A DNA stretch of 64,000 nucleotides, from the NCBI RefSeq assembly GCF_001456025.1, contig NZ_LMTZ01000162.1, positions 147,694 through 211,693 on the forward strand, in the 5' to 3' direction. Position numbers and translations under genes: made by a program. The notes beneath the pieces were generated by a model. The model ran no database searches. It worked only from the letters and a program-made list of their open reading frames with translations, and was not told the DNA's origin. This document shows positions 8,490 to 17,200 of this stretch, one piece after another; the first letter of the stretch is position 1; every line of letters starts with the position of its first letter. This stretch comes from Mastigocoleus testarum BC008. Its GTDB lineage: Bacteria; Cyanobacteriota; Cyanobacteriia; Cyanobacteriales; Nostocaceae.

Positions 8490-8924
8490 CTATTCCTCAA
8501 AAGGAGCTATTTGAGGGACAGGACCATCTGTACCACCAGTTTTTAACACTAACTTTCTTCCTTGACGGTCAAAAGCATTTCTTCCGGGTGTTAGTCTTAC
8601 ACTTGCAACTCTGTATCCTTGACCAATAATTTCATCATATTTGACTAATGGATGACGTACTCTACGTCTAAGTTTAAAACAACGTCGGAAACTAAATTGT
8701 CCTTTTGAACGTAAAAAAGATTTCCTTCTTCCAAGATTGAAGTCAACTCCACGATTAGTTCTGTTTATGAGAGTATACCTATAACAACGTCGTCTAATTT
8801 TGGTCGGGCGTATTTCTTGTGCAATTGCACTATCAAGAAATATCATTCCTCCTAACATTGATGCTAAAGCTGCACCACCAAATAGAATATGCTTTAGATT
8901 TATTTTTTTTGTTGTATTTTTCAT
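8490..8924 (-). CDS. Unknown small secreted basic protein
   Basis: The 144-residue protein starts with a signal peptide (KHILFGGAALASMLGGMIF, cleavage near AIAQ). The mature part is rich in Arg and Lys with two well separated cysteines (RRRCYRYTL and SFRRCFKLRRR) that could form a disulphide. Its strands suggest a small beta domain, followed by GRNAFDRQGRKLVLK and an acidic Pro-rich tail. I do not recognise the family. It shares its terminator and downstream region with the neighbouring duplicate, and a decayed relative is at 7612-7735. The ATG at 8924 is the only start before the signal peptide. Confidence 0.6.
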   Translation of the reverse strand: MKNTTKKINLKHILFGGAALASMLGGMIFLDSAIAQEIRPTKIRRRCYRYTLINRTNRGVDFNLGRRKSFLRSKGQFSFRRCFKLRRRVRHPLVKYDEIIGQGYRVASVRLTPGRNAFDRQGRKLVLKTGGTDGPVPQIAPFEE

Positions 8925-9337
8925 AGTTTTAGCTTTAAATAAAGAATTGAAATAAATAGAGATTTTCGCTTTTTTACTGACTATTTATTTATTTCGTAAT
9001 ACCAATCTATCCTTGAGATATCGGGTAATAGTTACGTATTTTTCGGAATTAAGAGACAAAACAATTAAGTATTTTTAGATTTTCACACTTTGGGGTTGTT
9101 ATATCCTGTTTTTATAAGTTTTTTTGGAAAAAAATTAAATGCAATAACGATAGCAAATAACTGTCTAAACAATTACTCACTACCACCATCATTAATATTT
9201 GCTAGATCTACTCGAATAGACTCTATTTAAAACTCAAATTTTAGTGATTTTAATTTTTGTTAGCAAAGCTACTTTGACTTTCACGTAGCGTTACAATTGC
9301 TATATTACTTCGACTTTCCTTGGTTTTATCTTTAGTT
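8925..9337. other. Intergenic region upstream of the secreted gene
   Basis: This stretch is AT-rich with no ORF of note. A dispersed-repeat-like segment (GTTAGCAAAGCTAC…CACGTAGCG) lies at about 9258-9290. It must hold the promoter of the secreted gene, but no specific site is clear. Confidence 0.4.
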
Positions 9338-9856
9338 TTAGACGACTTTACAGCGTTGTGCTTTCCTCCAAGCATCTGGAGTATTGTTATAGTAACCGTG
9401 AAACTGTTCGTAGAAATGATTGATATTTTGATAACCTACATCTAAAGCAATTTGCTTCACTGAGTGGTTAGTTTCTAAAAGTAAACGCTTTGCTTCTACT
9501 ATCCGACGTTCGACAATCCAATTATTAACTGTTTTCCCTGTCAGTCTTTTTACTAAATCAGTTAAGTAAGCAGAGGAATAACCCACAGCTTGAGCTACTT
9601 TTTTTAAACTAATAGGTTGATCGTAATTTAATTCAATAAACTCAAATACTTCCTTTAGTCTAGAAGTCGATGGGAATATAGACTCAGAGTAATTTGATTT
9701 TTTACTTGCTTCAGTACTATAAATCTTCTTATCTGCTAACTGAATTTTAATAAAGTCATTTTTTGCACTAATAACCTCAAATCCTGCCTTTTTTAGGCAT
9801 TTAACTACAAAATTTTTGGTTTTAGTATGTTCATTGTCGAATACAATCTTAATCAT
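9338..9856 (-). CDS. AraC-type regulator with truncated receiver domain (copy 1)
   Basis: Residues 1-38 look like the first strand-helix-strand of a response-regulator receiver (KIVFDNEHTKTKNFVVKCLK, then FEVISAKND). The part that would carry the phosphoacceptor Asp is missing. After a short linker comes FPSTSRLKEVFEFIELNYDQ and a complete two-helix-turn-helix AraC domain (residues 68-168): VAQAVGYSSAYLTDLVKRLT and IALDVGYQNINHFYEQF. It should bind DNA without phosphorylation control. It is closely related to the protein at 43166-43684, and the two flank the injection-system locus. The 5' leader (9857-9965) resembles that of the neighbouring lipoprotein gene. Confidence 0.8.
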   Translation of the reverse strand: MIKIVFDNEHTKTKNFVVKCLKKAGFEVISAKNDFIKIQLADKKIYSTEASKKSNYSESIFPSTSRLKEVFEFIELNYDQPISLKKVAQAVGYSSAYLTDLVKRLTGKTVNNWIVERRIVEAKRLLLETNHSVKQIALDVGYQNINHFYEQFHGYYNNTPDAWRKAQRCKVV

Positions 9857-9965
9857 TGTCTCTTGAATACTTGAGATAAATCATAGGTGATCCTATTATT
9901 TCTTCACTTGAGAGCAACCCTATTTATCTCAAATAGTCTATTTTTTAATAAAAATTATTATTTTA
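9857..9965. repeat. Duplicated 5' leader, copy A
   Basis: The segment upstream of the AraC gene resembles that upstream of the lipoprotein (10745-10855). Shared blocks are TTGAGATAAAT and GAGCAACCCTATTTATC, then an AATA/TTTAATAAAA tract. The two genes may therefore share control signals. Confidence 0.55.
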
Positions 9966-9982
9966 TAACCTACTTGTATGTA

Positions 9983-10744
9983 TTATTTGGATGTTTTCCC
10001 TTGGGTAACGACACCACATCTGAGATCCTTTATAGCTTCCGAACTGGGGATACAATAAACCTGTACTGATTTAATTGCAGCATCATCACGAAATTCCTTT
10101 GTTTGGTTATATTCTCCTTGTTGAGATTTGTAGATACCTGCAAAGTTGTTAGGTGATGTTGAGGGACGAAAAGCGATATTTTTGGGTTGATTTGCAAAAC
10201 TGACAGACTCTCGAGACTCATTAGCAGTGCTGTAAGCTAGAGTTGCTTCACCGTAAGCAGCTTGTGCATCTTTAATTGTTGTTCCGACCCCTATTCCTTT
10301 ATCCGTACGATAATCAGGGTTGTCAGTAATTATTGTTGTAATAACATCGGAATCAGAGAAAGTGGTGTTAGCGGGATAGATGATGTGATATTGGGTGTTT
10401 CCATCTTTATTCACAGAAATTGCATCAAAATCTACCATGAAAGGTGATTTCACCTCAAATTTGACTTCGGAACCTAAGGATTTTTTCAGTTCCCCGTAAG
10501 TCATTCCTAAGCGCGCATCACCAATTCCTTGGGGAGATATGAGGTGGGAAGAATTGACCTTAGTTGTTTTAGGTGATGTCGAAACTAGATCTGTGCTTGG
10601 ACTTGCTGAGGTTTCTTCGGAAGTAGTTGTAGAAGTAGGTGGGCTACAACTAGCGAGGGTTACTAAGATGCTGAGAACAAATAATGGGTAAATAAACAGG
10701 TTCTTGATTTTATTATTTTCGCTGCTTGATAAAGTCTTAATCAT
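9983..10744 (-). CDS. Putative lipoprotein of unknown function
   Basis: The 253-residue protein has a basic N-terminus, a hydrophobic segment (FIYPLFVLSILVTLASC) and a lipobox LASC at about residue 33, then a Ser/Thr-rich linker. The folded part starts at about residue 70 (GIGDARLGMTYGELKKSLG). GIGVGTTIKDAQAAYGEAT repeats the same pattern, so there may be two copies of a small domain. Two cysteines near the C-terminus (VYCIPSS and LRCGVV) may pair. It is probably anchored to a membrane facing the periplasm. Function unknown. Its 5' leader matches that of the AraC gene downstream. Confidence 0.6.
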   Translation of the reverse strand: MIKTLSSSENNKIKNLFIYPLFVLSILVTLASCSPPTSTTTSEETSASPSTDLVSTSPKTTKVNSSHLISPQGIGDARLGMTYGELKKSLGSEVKFEVKSPFMVDFDAISVNKDGNTQYHIIYPANTTFSDSDVITTIITDNPDYRTDKGIGVGTTIKDAQAAYGEATLAYSTANESRESVSFANQPKNIAFRPSTSPNNFAGIYKSQQGEYNQTKEFRDDAAIKSVQVYCIPSSEAIKDLRCGVVTQGKTSK

Positions 10745-10855
10745 TCTCTATGGGATGTTATTTGAGATAAATTAGGGTTTATTTTACAGTTGAGCGACTT
10801 AAGAGCAACCCTATTTATCCGAAATACGGTAAATATTTAATAAAAGTTTGTAAAA
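10745..10855. repeat. Duplicated 5' leader, copy B
   Basis: This is the partner of 9857-9965, upstream of the lipoprotein gene. It shares TTGAGATAAAT and AGAGCAACCCTATTTATC at equivalent spacing. Confidence 0.55.
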
Positions 10856-10863
10856 CTTGGAAG

Positions 10864-10968
10864 TAAAAACAGATATACCCAAATACCGTAAGCAATGGAT
10901 GCAATTACTAAAAAATACCCGAATTTAGGTAAATCGGGCTCATGATTCTGAACGGGTAGGATTTGATA
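10864..10968 (-). pseudogene. Fragment of a TspO-like membrane protein gene
   Basis: On the minus strand about 35 codons read YQILPVQNHEPDLPKFGYF and LVIASIAYGIWVYLF, closely matching YQVLPNQRNDPDLRKIGYF and LVIASIAQSIWVYLF of the intact gene at 5856-6632. No start or flanking domains remain, so this is a relic of a second copy. Confidence 0.75.
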
Positions 10969-11069
10969 GATTTCTGTATGAGAAATTATTGAGAGAAGTA
11001 GGACTGGAAGTTTTTAAATAGGTATGTTGATATAGCGATCGCCCGCAGATTTGTGAATAGATAAATCCT

Positions 11070-11097
11070 GTAGAGACGTTGCATGCAACGTCTCTAC
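11070..11097. repeat. 28-bp dispersed palindrome
   Basis: This is a perfect palindrome with arms GTAGAGACGTTGCA and TGCAACGTCTCTAC. Copies of the family occur at 21515, 23029, 23072, 23114 and 58345. It would form a hairpin in RNA and lies past the 3' end of the injection-system locus. Confidence 0.85.
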
Positions 11098-11184
11098 AAT
11101 CTTGATTCTCATGAGTGATTTAGGATTACTATATTTCGCTATGACTGAACTATATTTATCTATATCCCGTACGGTAAATTACTG

Positions 11185-11294
11185 ATACTAAATCCGGTTT
11201 AATTACCCCTTTTTAGAATGAGAGAGGGAAGTGTGGAAAGTGTGGGGGAAAATCCCAAAAAATATAAAGGGGTTTTAAAAATCGGATTTGGTAT
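11185..11294. mobile_element. MITE-like element with ATACYAAATCCG ends
   Basis: The left end ATACTAAATCCGGTTT and the right end, read inverted, ATACCAAATCCGATTT are imperfect terminal inverted repeats. The match extends through an ACCCCTTT block on both arms. The 110-nt element has no ORF. ATACCAAATCC-type ends are common on small cyanobacterial elements. It sits directly downstream of the AAA+ ATPase gene. Confidence 0.65.
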
Positions 11295-11367
11295 GAGGTA
11301 ATGATTGAAAAAATTGGAGCCTAAAAGCCCTCAGTTTCTCCTTTTACTGGATCTGAATTTTTGAACT

Positions 11368-13575
11368 TTAACTAAATGCTCCATTAGCAATCACCCGACC
11401 CATTTTTTGATACTCCCGTCGAGCCGCCCAGAGTAGGTGATTCATTCCTACTGTACCGCCATCATCGGCTGCAAGGAAGGCGGCTGCGAGGGCTATGTTA
11501 CGGATGTTACCACCGGCTATTTCGAAGCGTTCTGCCATCAAGTCTAAGTTTAAATCTGGGTTGCGGGGTGTGTCATCTGGCCAAATTTTTTCCCAGATGC
11601 GACGACGCTCTTTTTTATTGGGAAAGGGAAATTCCAGGCTGAAGTGCATCCGACGAATAAAAGCGTCATCCATATTTCCCCGCAGGTTGGTGGCTAGAAT
11701 TACCATTCCTTGGTATTCTTCCATTCGTTGTAGGAGGTAGCTTACTTCGATATTGGCGTAGCGATCGTGGGAGTCACGAACTTCACTACGTTTACCAAAT
11801 AGGGAGTCTGCTTCGTCGAAAAACAAGATTGCATTGCTGCTTTGAGCTTCGTTGAAAATTCGAGATAAGTTTTTCTCGGTTTCGCCGATATATTTACTGA
11901 CGATGCTGGAAAGGTCTATTTTATAAAGGTCTAATCCCAATTCTCCGGCAATAATATCGGCAGACATGGTCTTACCTGTACCTGGTAAACCGGCGAAGAA
12001 AATGTTTAATCCTTTACCCATTGCTAGTTTGCGATCGAAGCCCCATTCTTCGTAGATCAGTGCGCGGTATTTGAGGGTGTTACAAATTTCTCGCAAGATT
12101 TGCAGTTGGTCGCTAGGGATAATAATATCACTCCACTTATAATGGGGTTCAATTTTCTTGGCGAGTTTGCTTAATTTACGGTTGGATTGCAGGCGACAAG
12201 CTGCGTACAAGTCGTCTATTATCAAGTTTTCCTGTCCGGCTTCGCGCCATTGGGCTAGGTTGCGGGCGGTGGCTGTTGCGTCTTCAATTTGACCACCACT
12301 AAAGCGGAATTTACTGGCTAATTCTTTCAGTTCTGTTTCGGAAGCAGGATTTCTTTTACTGTTTAAGTTCTTTAACTTTAAGTTCTTTGATTTTAAATTT
12401 TTCTCCCACAGTTGTACCCGTTGGTTGGTGGTAGGATAGGAAAATTCCACTCGTAGGAAACTGACATTTTTTAATGCGTCTGTTGGTTCCCAAATTATGT
12501 TTCCAGCGAGGAAAGTTAGTGGAATTTGTTGCTCTTGCTCTGACCATTGCTGTAAGAGTAAATTCAGCCACGGGTGTTTTTCCTCTTCGAGGAAGCTATC
12601 AAAGCCTTTCCAATATAAGGCTGCTTCTTGTAAGATTGTTTCACGATGGATTAAGCTAATTGCTGTTTGAAGTTCCCTTGGTTCAAGTTTGAGTAGTTGT
12701 TCTCCATCAACTATTAATAATCCTGTACCTAAGTTGTTGCAGATTGCTTCTGCTGTTGCTTGCTTACCGACACCGTAGTCACCCTGGAAGTAGAAGATAA
12801 AGTTGTTTGTAATTGCTGGTTTTTTCTCAATTAGCTTTTGGAAGCGTTGTTTGGTCTCATTTGGTAGTAATAAGTCTTCTAGGTTTTGTTCTGGTGTTTG
12901 ATAATTTGTATAAAATTTGATTTGAGAGTCAATTTCGTTATCATCAAGTAAATAATTGACTATACGCTCTTCAATTTTTAGATATTTACTCAGCAGTGGT
13001 GCTTGAGGTTGAGATGGATCGTTGAATAAATTTAATAGGTGATGTTTTAACAGGGGAGAACTGGGAGTCAGGCTTTGACGGGCTTCTAGTTTGGCTTCTA
13101 AGTTGGGAGAAAGTAAGTTTAAAACTAGGTCTACGCTGGGTCGTTTTTTGGTGACATCACCGTGGAGGTAAGCGTAAAGACTTTCGTAGCGTAGGTCGAG
13201 TTCTGGTGCTAAACAGATCAGGAGGATATCAACATCGGTAGGGGTAAGGTCGAAGTCATGGGTGAGGGATTCTAGGCGTAATTTTATGCCTTTTTTTGTG
13301 CTTTCTGCCTGGCGTTGAGCAATATCAGCAGCTAAACTATCAAATACAGTTTTGATTTCGTCGTTAGATAATGGTGTTTCCGCAACAGCCCAACGGGGTA
13401 CTCCGATTGGTATGGTGAGTAGTTCTTCTAGTTCTTGTTCGGATATATATAGTCCTTGGAATTCGGGATCGGTTGACTGGAGTTTTTGCAGTCGCTGGAG
13501 TTGGATTTGGATGAGTAAGTCGATTCTTTCTAGGTTCGCAAGTATGTGTTGTAGAGAAGTTTTGTAGTGTTTCAT
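11368..13575 (-). CDS. Injection-system AAA+ ATPase
   Basis: The 735-residue protein has an N-terminal helical region (1-230), a degenerate first AAA module with GDYGVGKQA (about 265) lacking the usual GKT/S, and a canonical second module. The latter has Walker A FAGLPGTGKTMSADII (about 530), Walker B ILFFDEADSLFGKR, then LATNLRGNMDDAFIRRMHF (sensor 1 and arginine-finger region). ATPases of this type are a standard member of extracellular contractile injection loci, where they are thought to act in assembly or cargo loading. The linker between modules carries an in-frame tandem repeat (12352-12403, coding for LKSKNLKLKNLNSK). It is the last gene of the locus on the minus strand, just below the DUF4157 protein and its small companion. 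The ATG is at 13575. Confidence 0.85.
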   Translation of the reverse strand: MKHYKTSLQHILANLERIDLLIQIQLQRLQKLQSTDPEFQGLYISEQELEELLTIPIGVPRWAVAETPLSNDEIKTVFDSLAADIAQRQAESTKKGIKLRLESLTHDFDLTPTDVDILLICLAPELDLRYESLYAYLHGDVTKKRPSVDLVLNLLSPNLEAKLEARQSLTPSSPLLKHHLLNLFNDPSQPQAPLLSKYLKIEERIVNYLLDDNEIDSQIKFYTNYQTPEQNLEDLLLPNETKQRFQKLIEKKPAITNNFIFYFQGDYGVGKQATAEAICNNLGTGLLIVDGEQLLKLEPRELQTAISLIHRETILQEAALYWKGFDSFLEEEKHPWLNLLLQQWSEQEQQIPLTFLAGNIIWEPTDALKNVSFLRVEFSYPTTNQRVQLWEKNLKSKNLKLKNLNSKRNPASETELKELASKFRFSGGQIEDATATARNLAQWREAGQENLIIDDLYAACRLQSNRKLSKLAKKIEPHYKWSDIIIPSDQLQILREICNTLKYRALIYEEWGFDRKLAMGKGLNIFFAGLPGTGKTMSADIIAGELGLDLYKIDLSSIVSKYIGETEKNLSRIFNEAQSSNAILFFDEADSLFGKRSEVRDSHDRYANIEVSYLLQRMEEYQGMVILATNLRGNMDDAFIRRMHFSLEFPFPNKKERRRIWEKIWPDDTPRNPDLNLDLMAERFEIAGGNIRNIALAAAFLAADDGGTVGMNHLLWAARREYQKMGRVIANGAFS
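12352..12403. repeat. In-frame TTTAAGTTCTTTAAC-type tandem repeat in the ATPase gene
   Basis: Three or four imperfect copies of a 14- to 15-nt unit encode a Lys/Leu/Asn-rich insert between the two AAA modules. The frame is kept. Confidence 0.6.
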
Positions 13576-13621
13576 AATACAGCATATTCATTATGAATCA
13601 TGTATTTACTTGTGTTTTGAT

Positions 13622-14194
13622 TTACTCATCTTTATCGACTAAAAAGTTAATTTCCGACATCCAGTCTGTATCTGCAAATGAGGGTATTTTAAAAGAACTT
13701 AAAGCTTTTTCCACTGCCTCTTCTGCGGATTTTTTTATTTCTTGTTGGCGTTTTTCTTCTAAACGTTTTTTTCGTTCGCTGAAGAAATCTTGGCTTAAAG
13801 ATGTGTAAAATTCATAGATTACTTGTGCTAGTAATTCAGGATTATCTTCTATTTTTTCTTCTATTTCTCCTAATTTGTTAATAAAATCTGGGAGACATTT
13901 TTCGATATTTGACTCGGAGAATATTTCTTCGAGCATTTTGGGGATTTCTTCTAGACTATCCTCACTGATTTTGATTTGTTCAAATAGCTTATTTAATTCT
14001 TTTTCGAGATGAGTATTAGCTTCTTCTTCTGTTATTTCAAAGGAAGAAATTGCTGTTAGTGCTACTTTCTTTTTTTTACCAGTGAGGTTAAAAAGGGTGA
14101 AATTTCCAGGGGGAATATTCTGGTTTTCGGGAATGAGAAAGTAGCGCGATCGAGTGGAGTCGATCCAGAGAGCAGGGGTATTTTTGTTGTTCAT
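13622..14194 (-). CDS. Unknown small protein between the DUF4157 protein and the ATPase
   Basis: The 190-residue protein is acidic and mostly helical. It has a short N-terminal beta-like part (PALWIDSTRSRYFLIPENQN, FTLFNLTGKKKKVALTAI) and a long charged helix (ERKKRLEEKRQQEIKKSAEE). I see no signal peptide, membrane helix or known motif. The start is ATG 14194, preceded by AGAGG 5 nt upstream. It lies 50 nt below the stop-to-start junction of the giant cargo gene and 47 nt above the ATPase gene, so it is likely co-expressed with both. By position it could be a chaperone, adaptor or immunity-like protein for the cargo, but nothing in the sequence decides this. Confidence 0.55.
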   Translation of the reverse strand: MNNKNTPALWIDSTRSRYFLIPENQNIPPGNFTLFNLTGKKKKVALTAISSFEITEEEANTHLEKELNKLFEQIKISEDSLEEIPKMLEEIFSESNIEKCLPDFINKLGEIEEKIEDNPELLAQVIYEFYTSLSQDFFSERKKRLEEKRQQEIKKSAEEAVEKALSSFKIPSFADTDWMSEINFLVDKDE

Positions 14195-14244
14195 AAAAAC
14201 CTCTAATAGTCTATCATTGTAGCTATACTTTCTATGCTTGATAT

Positions 14245-17200
14245 TTAGCTGGGGTCGATCTCCATTGCATCCCCATTGGATTCAGAATTATTGTCAGTTC
14301 TTGTTGCTTGTAACCACAAATAATCTTGCTTAGCAACCTTGGAAGCCCATGGTATGTTCCAGTTCGAGATTTGCTGTGGGTTGAGAATTTGGTTTGGGTT
14401 CTGGGTCAGATATTGTTCCATTTGTTGCCAGCCATCTGCATAATCTTGCTTAGCCTGGTTGAAAGCGGGATTTCTATCCCAGTCCCTGTTTCCCCATCGG
14501 ATAGAAGCCAAGCCAGTTTCATAATCTTGCTTAGCCTGGTTGAAAGCGGGATTTCCATCCCAGTCCCTGTTTCCCCCTCGGATGGAAACCAAGCCAGTTT
14601 CATAATCTTGCTTAGCCTGGTTGAAAGCGGGATTTCTATCCCAGTCCCTGTTTCCCCATCGGATAGAAGCCAAGCCTTGTTCAAAAGTCTCTTTCAGTCC
14701 TAGATAATTTGCCTCCAGATATGCAAGCCCCATAGTTCCTTGTTCTGCTTCGCCCAATTTCGTTCTAACGTCAGTAAAAATTTTGTCATTGTTTGCGTTA
14801 TTTTGTGAGCTTTCGATTGCTTGTTGGTCTGGAGGAGAAGGTGGAGGAGTTTGATTTGTTGATGGTGGATTACTGCTGCTGGATTGATTAATTGAGGCTG
14901 TGATTTTTTCGTTTAATGTCTTTTGTAACAACCGAACTTCGTTCTTGTCTATATCCCCCCTGGTTGCATCCATGATGTGGTCAAAAATTTTGTCTTGATT
15001 ATGCTTGTTTAAAATCTTTATCCTCATAAAGTCTGCTTGCCCTGTTTTTGGATTTATGTAATTCGTGAATTTAAGTAAGAGATCGTCACGAAAATTAGAT
15101 TTTCTGAAAACTTCTTCTATTGCTAATTGTTCTGTATTTTGATGCAGCGATGCTGGCCAAGCATTTGTTATACGGGTATGACCTCCCGTTCCAGCTCCCA
15201 TCATATGGGATATCTCTAAATACCACTTTGTCTTACCTGAAGAAAGAGTAGCCCATGTTAGACGGTTGTTTTCTGTCAATTGTTGTTCTAATGCACTTCT
15301 GTGTTGTTTTTGAGCATCTGACCACCCCCTTGGGCCGCGAGTTATGAAAATTGGAAGACCACTTGTTTTCCCTCCTTGGTTTTTCCATCCGTTTTGTCTT
15401 TCTCCTTTTACATGAACCCTTTCCAATTCTTGTTTCCACTGTTTATTTTGTTTATTTGTCAGATATGGCAGTTCTTTCAACAAGCCTAAATCTTGTGGAG
15501 TTCCCTTCTTGTAATAATTTTTATCTGGTATGTTCATTTTGGTATAGGGATTGCCCTTATCGTCAAACACTACTAGATAACCATTTATTTCTTGTTTATT
15601 GTTTGGAAATTTAGCGGCCAAATCTTCAATTTTATATTCATCAACTTTTGGTTGTACTGCTCGTCCTTTGGCTCCTCCAAATCCTCCACTTGTGCGCGGC
15701 AACTGCGATTTATTTTGTTCAAGCCAATCGGAAGCTTCTTTAAATGCTTTTCTATCTGTAGTTGGATCGATCATGTCAATCCAACTATTGCCGTAGTTAT
15801 GCTTTAAACTGAGAATTGACACCTGTAGTGTTTCGTCTTCAGAAAGCTCTGTGTTTTGTTTGATAAAACTTTTCCATTTTTCTCTTAAATTATTTTCTGA
15901 TAATCCCCCATGCTGGACATTTATTTTGTTCTTGTGAAATTCTTTTTGCTCAAGAAAATAAAGATACCCCCAATCCCTTAAAGTATCAAAATCATTTGGT
16001 TTTCCGAGAATTGATGATAGACTTTTCTTTTGGCTCGATCCGTCTAATTCGTATTGAGTTATAATTCCCTCATTCAAAAGTTTCAATAAATCTCTTATTT
16101 GAGTTGGAGCTAAACCGTTAGTTAAATCTTTTTGTATATCTTCTATTTTGCGATTATCTATTAGGTTTTTAATATCCTTGGGTGACAAAGTTAAATCTAG
16201 ATCCTCAAGATCTTTCAGAATGTGATTGGCTCGATCGAGTTTTATATTTTCATCATTTTCTTGGTTAATCTTATTAATTTCATCCTTTAAGTTGTCACTC
16301 TTGATTTTCTCGTTTATTTTGTTTATTTCTTTCATTACGTCTTCACAACGCGAGCAGCGAATCACGCGACCATCTTGAAGAACTTTGATCTCATGTCCAT
16401 CATCCGTCTTCTGTTTTGCAACCACACCAGGGTCGTTAACAGGATCGATTTCTGGTTTATCATAGTGAATGCTGCGATCGCCAGATTTAATTGTCTCAGG
16501 TGTTTTTTCCGTATCTAGTGGTTTGATTTCTGTAGTGCGCCCTGGAGTATTATCTGGAGTATTATCTTCAAGAATATCCCTTTCTCTTGTCGTCATTGGT
16601 ACATCAGCGTCGGGTTGTAAACCTCTGGGTGTTTCTGTGTCTGCTAAGGGGCGATTACTAGATGTGCTAACGTCTGCCTCACTACGGCTACCGCCAAAAG
16701 CATTCTTAATCGGTCTTGTTACCGCAGAACCAACCCGCTGACCAAATTCAGCCCCACTTCTTTGGTAATTCTCAAACCCTTGAGCAAAGTTTTTGATTTT
16801 TTGACCAGCCCAAGAATCATATTTACTATTACGCTGTTTAGCGTTTTCTACATACTTCTTACGTTCATCTGGTTTTAGTTTGGAAAGTTGCTGAAGTTTT
16901 CCTGGATCTATCCCCGTTTCTTTTGCCAGCACATTGATTTCGTGGGGTTTCATACCAGGAAGCTTGTTAACCAGATCGGGGTTCTTATTAAAAGTATCAG
17001 AAACCTTAGCCCTATTACTAATTCCTTGTAGCTTATTTATCGAACCATCAACACTTGCCCCAATTGCCAGACCCATAAGAATTCCTTCAGCGGTAATTTC
17101 TTCGCCTGTCGCTAAATTGCCAACTATCTCACCAGTAATATCAAAAATAGAATTAACTCCAAACTCCCAGAAAGCTTTAGTTGTTCCTACACCCAATTTA

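Noticed and set aside
10964..11020. Plus-strand reading RFLYEKLLREVGLEVFK followed by a stop, resembling the end of a gene
   Set aside because: It is only about 17 codons with no start or domain, next to the TspO relic. Too short to name.
14326..14703. 125-codon plus-strand ORF with a repeated ESGISIPVPVSPSD motif
   Set aside because: It is the antisense reading of the 81-nt repeats in the cargo gene. A period divisible by three keeps all frames open.
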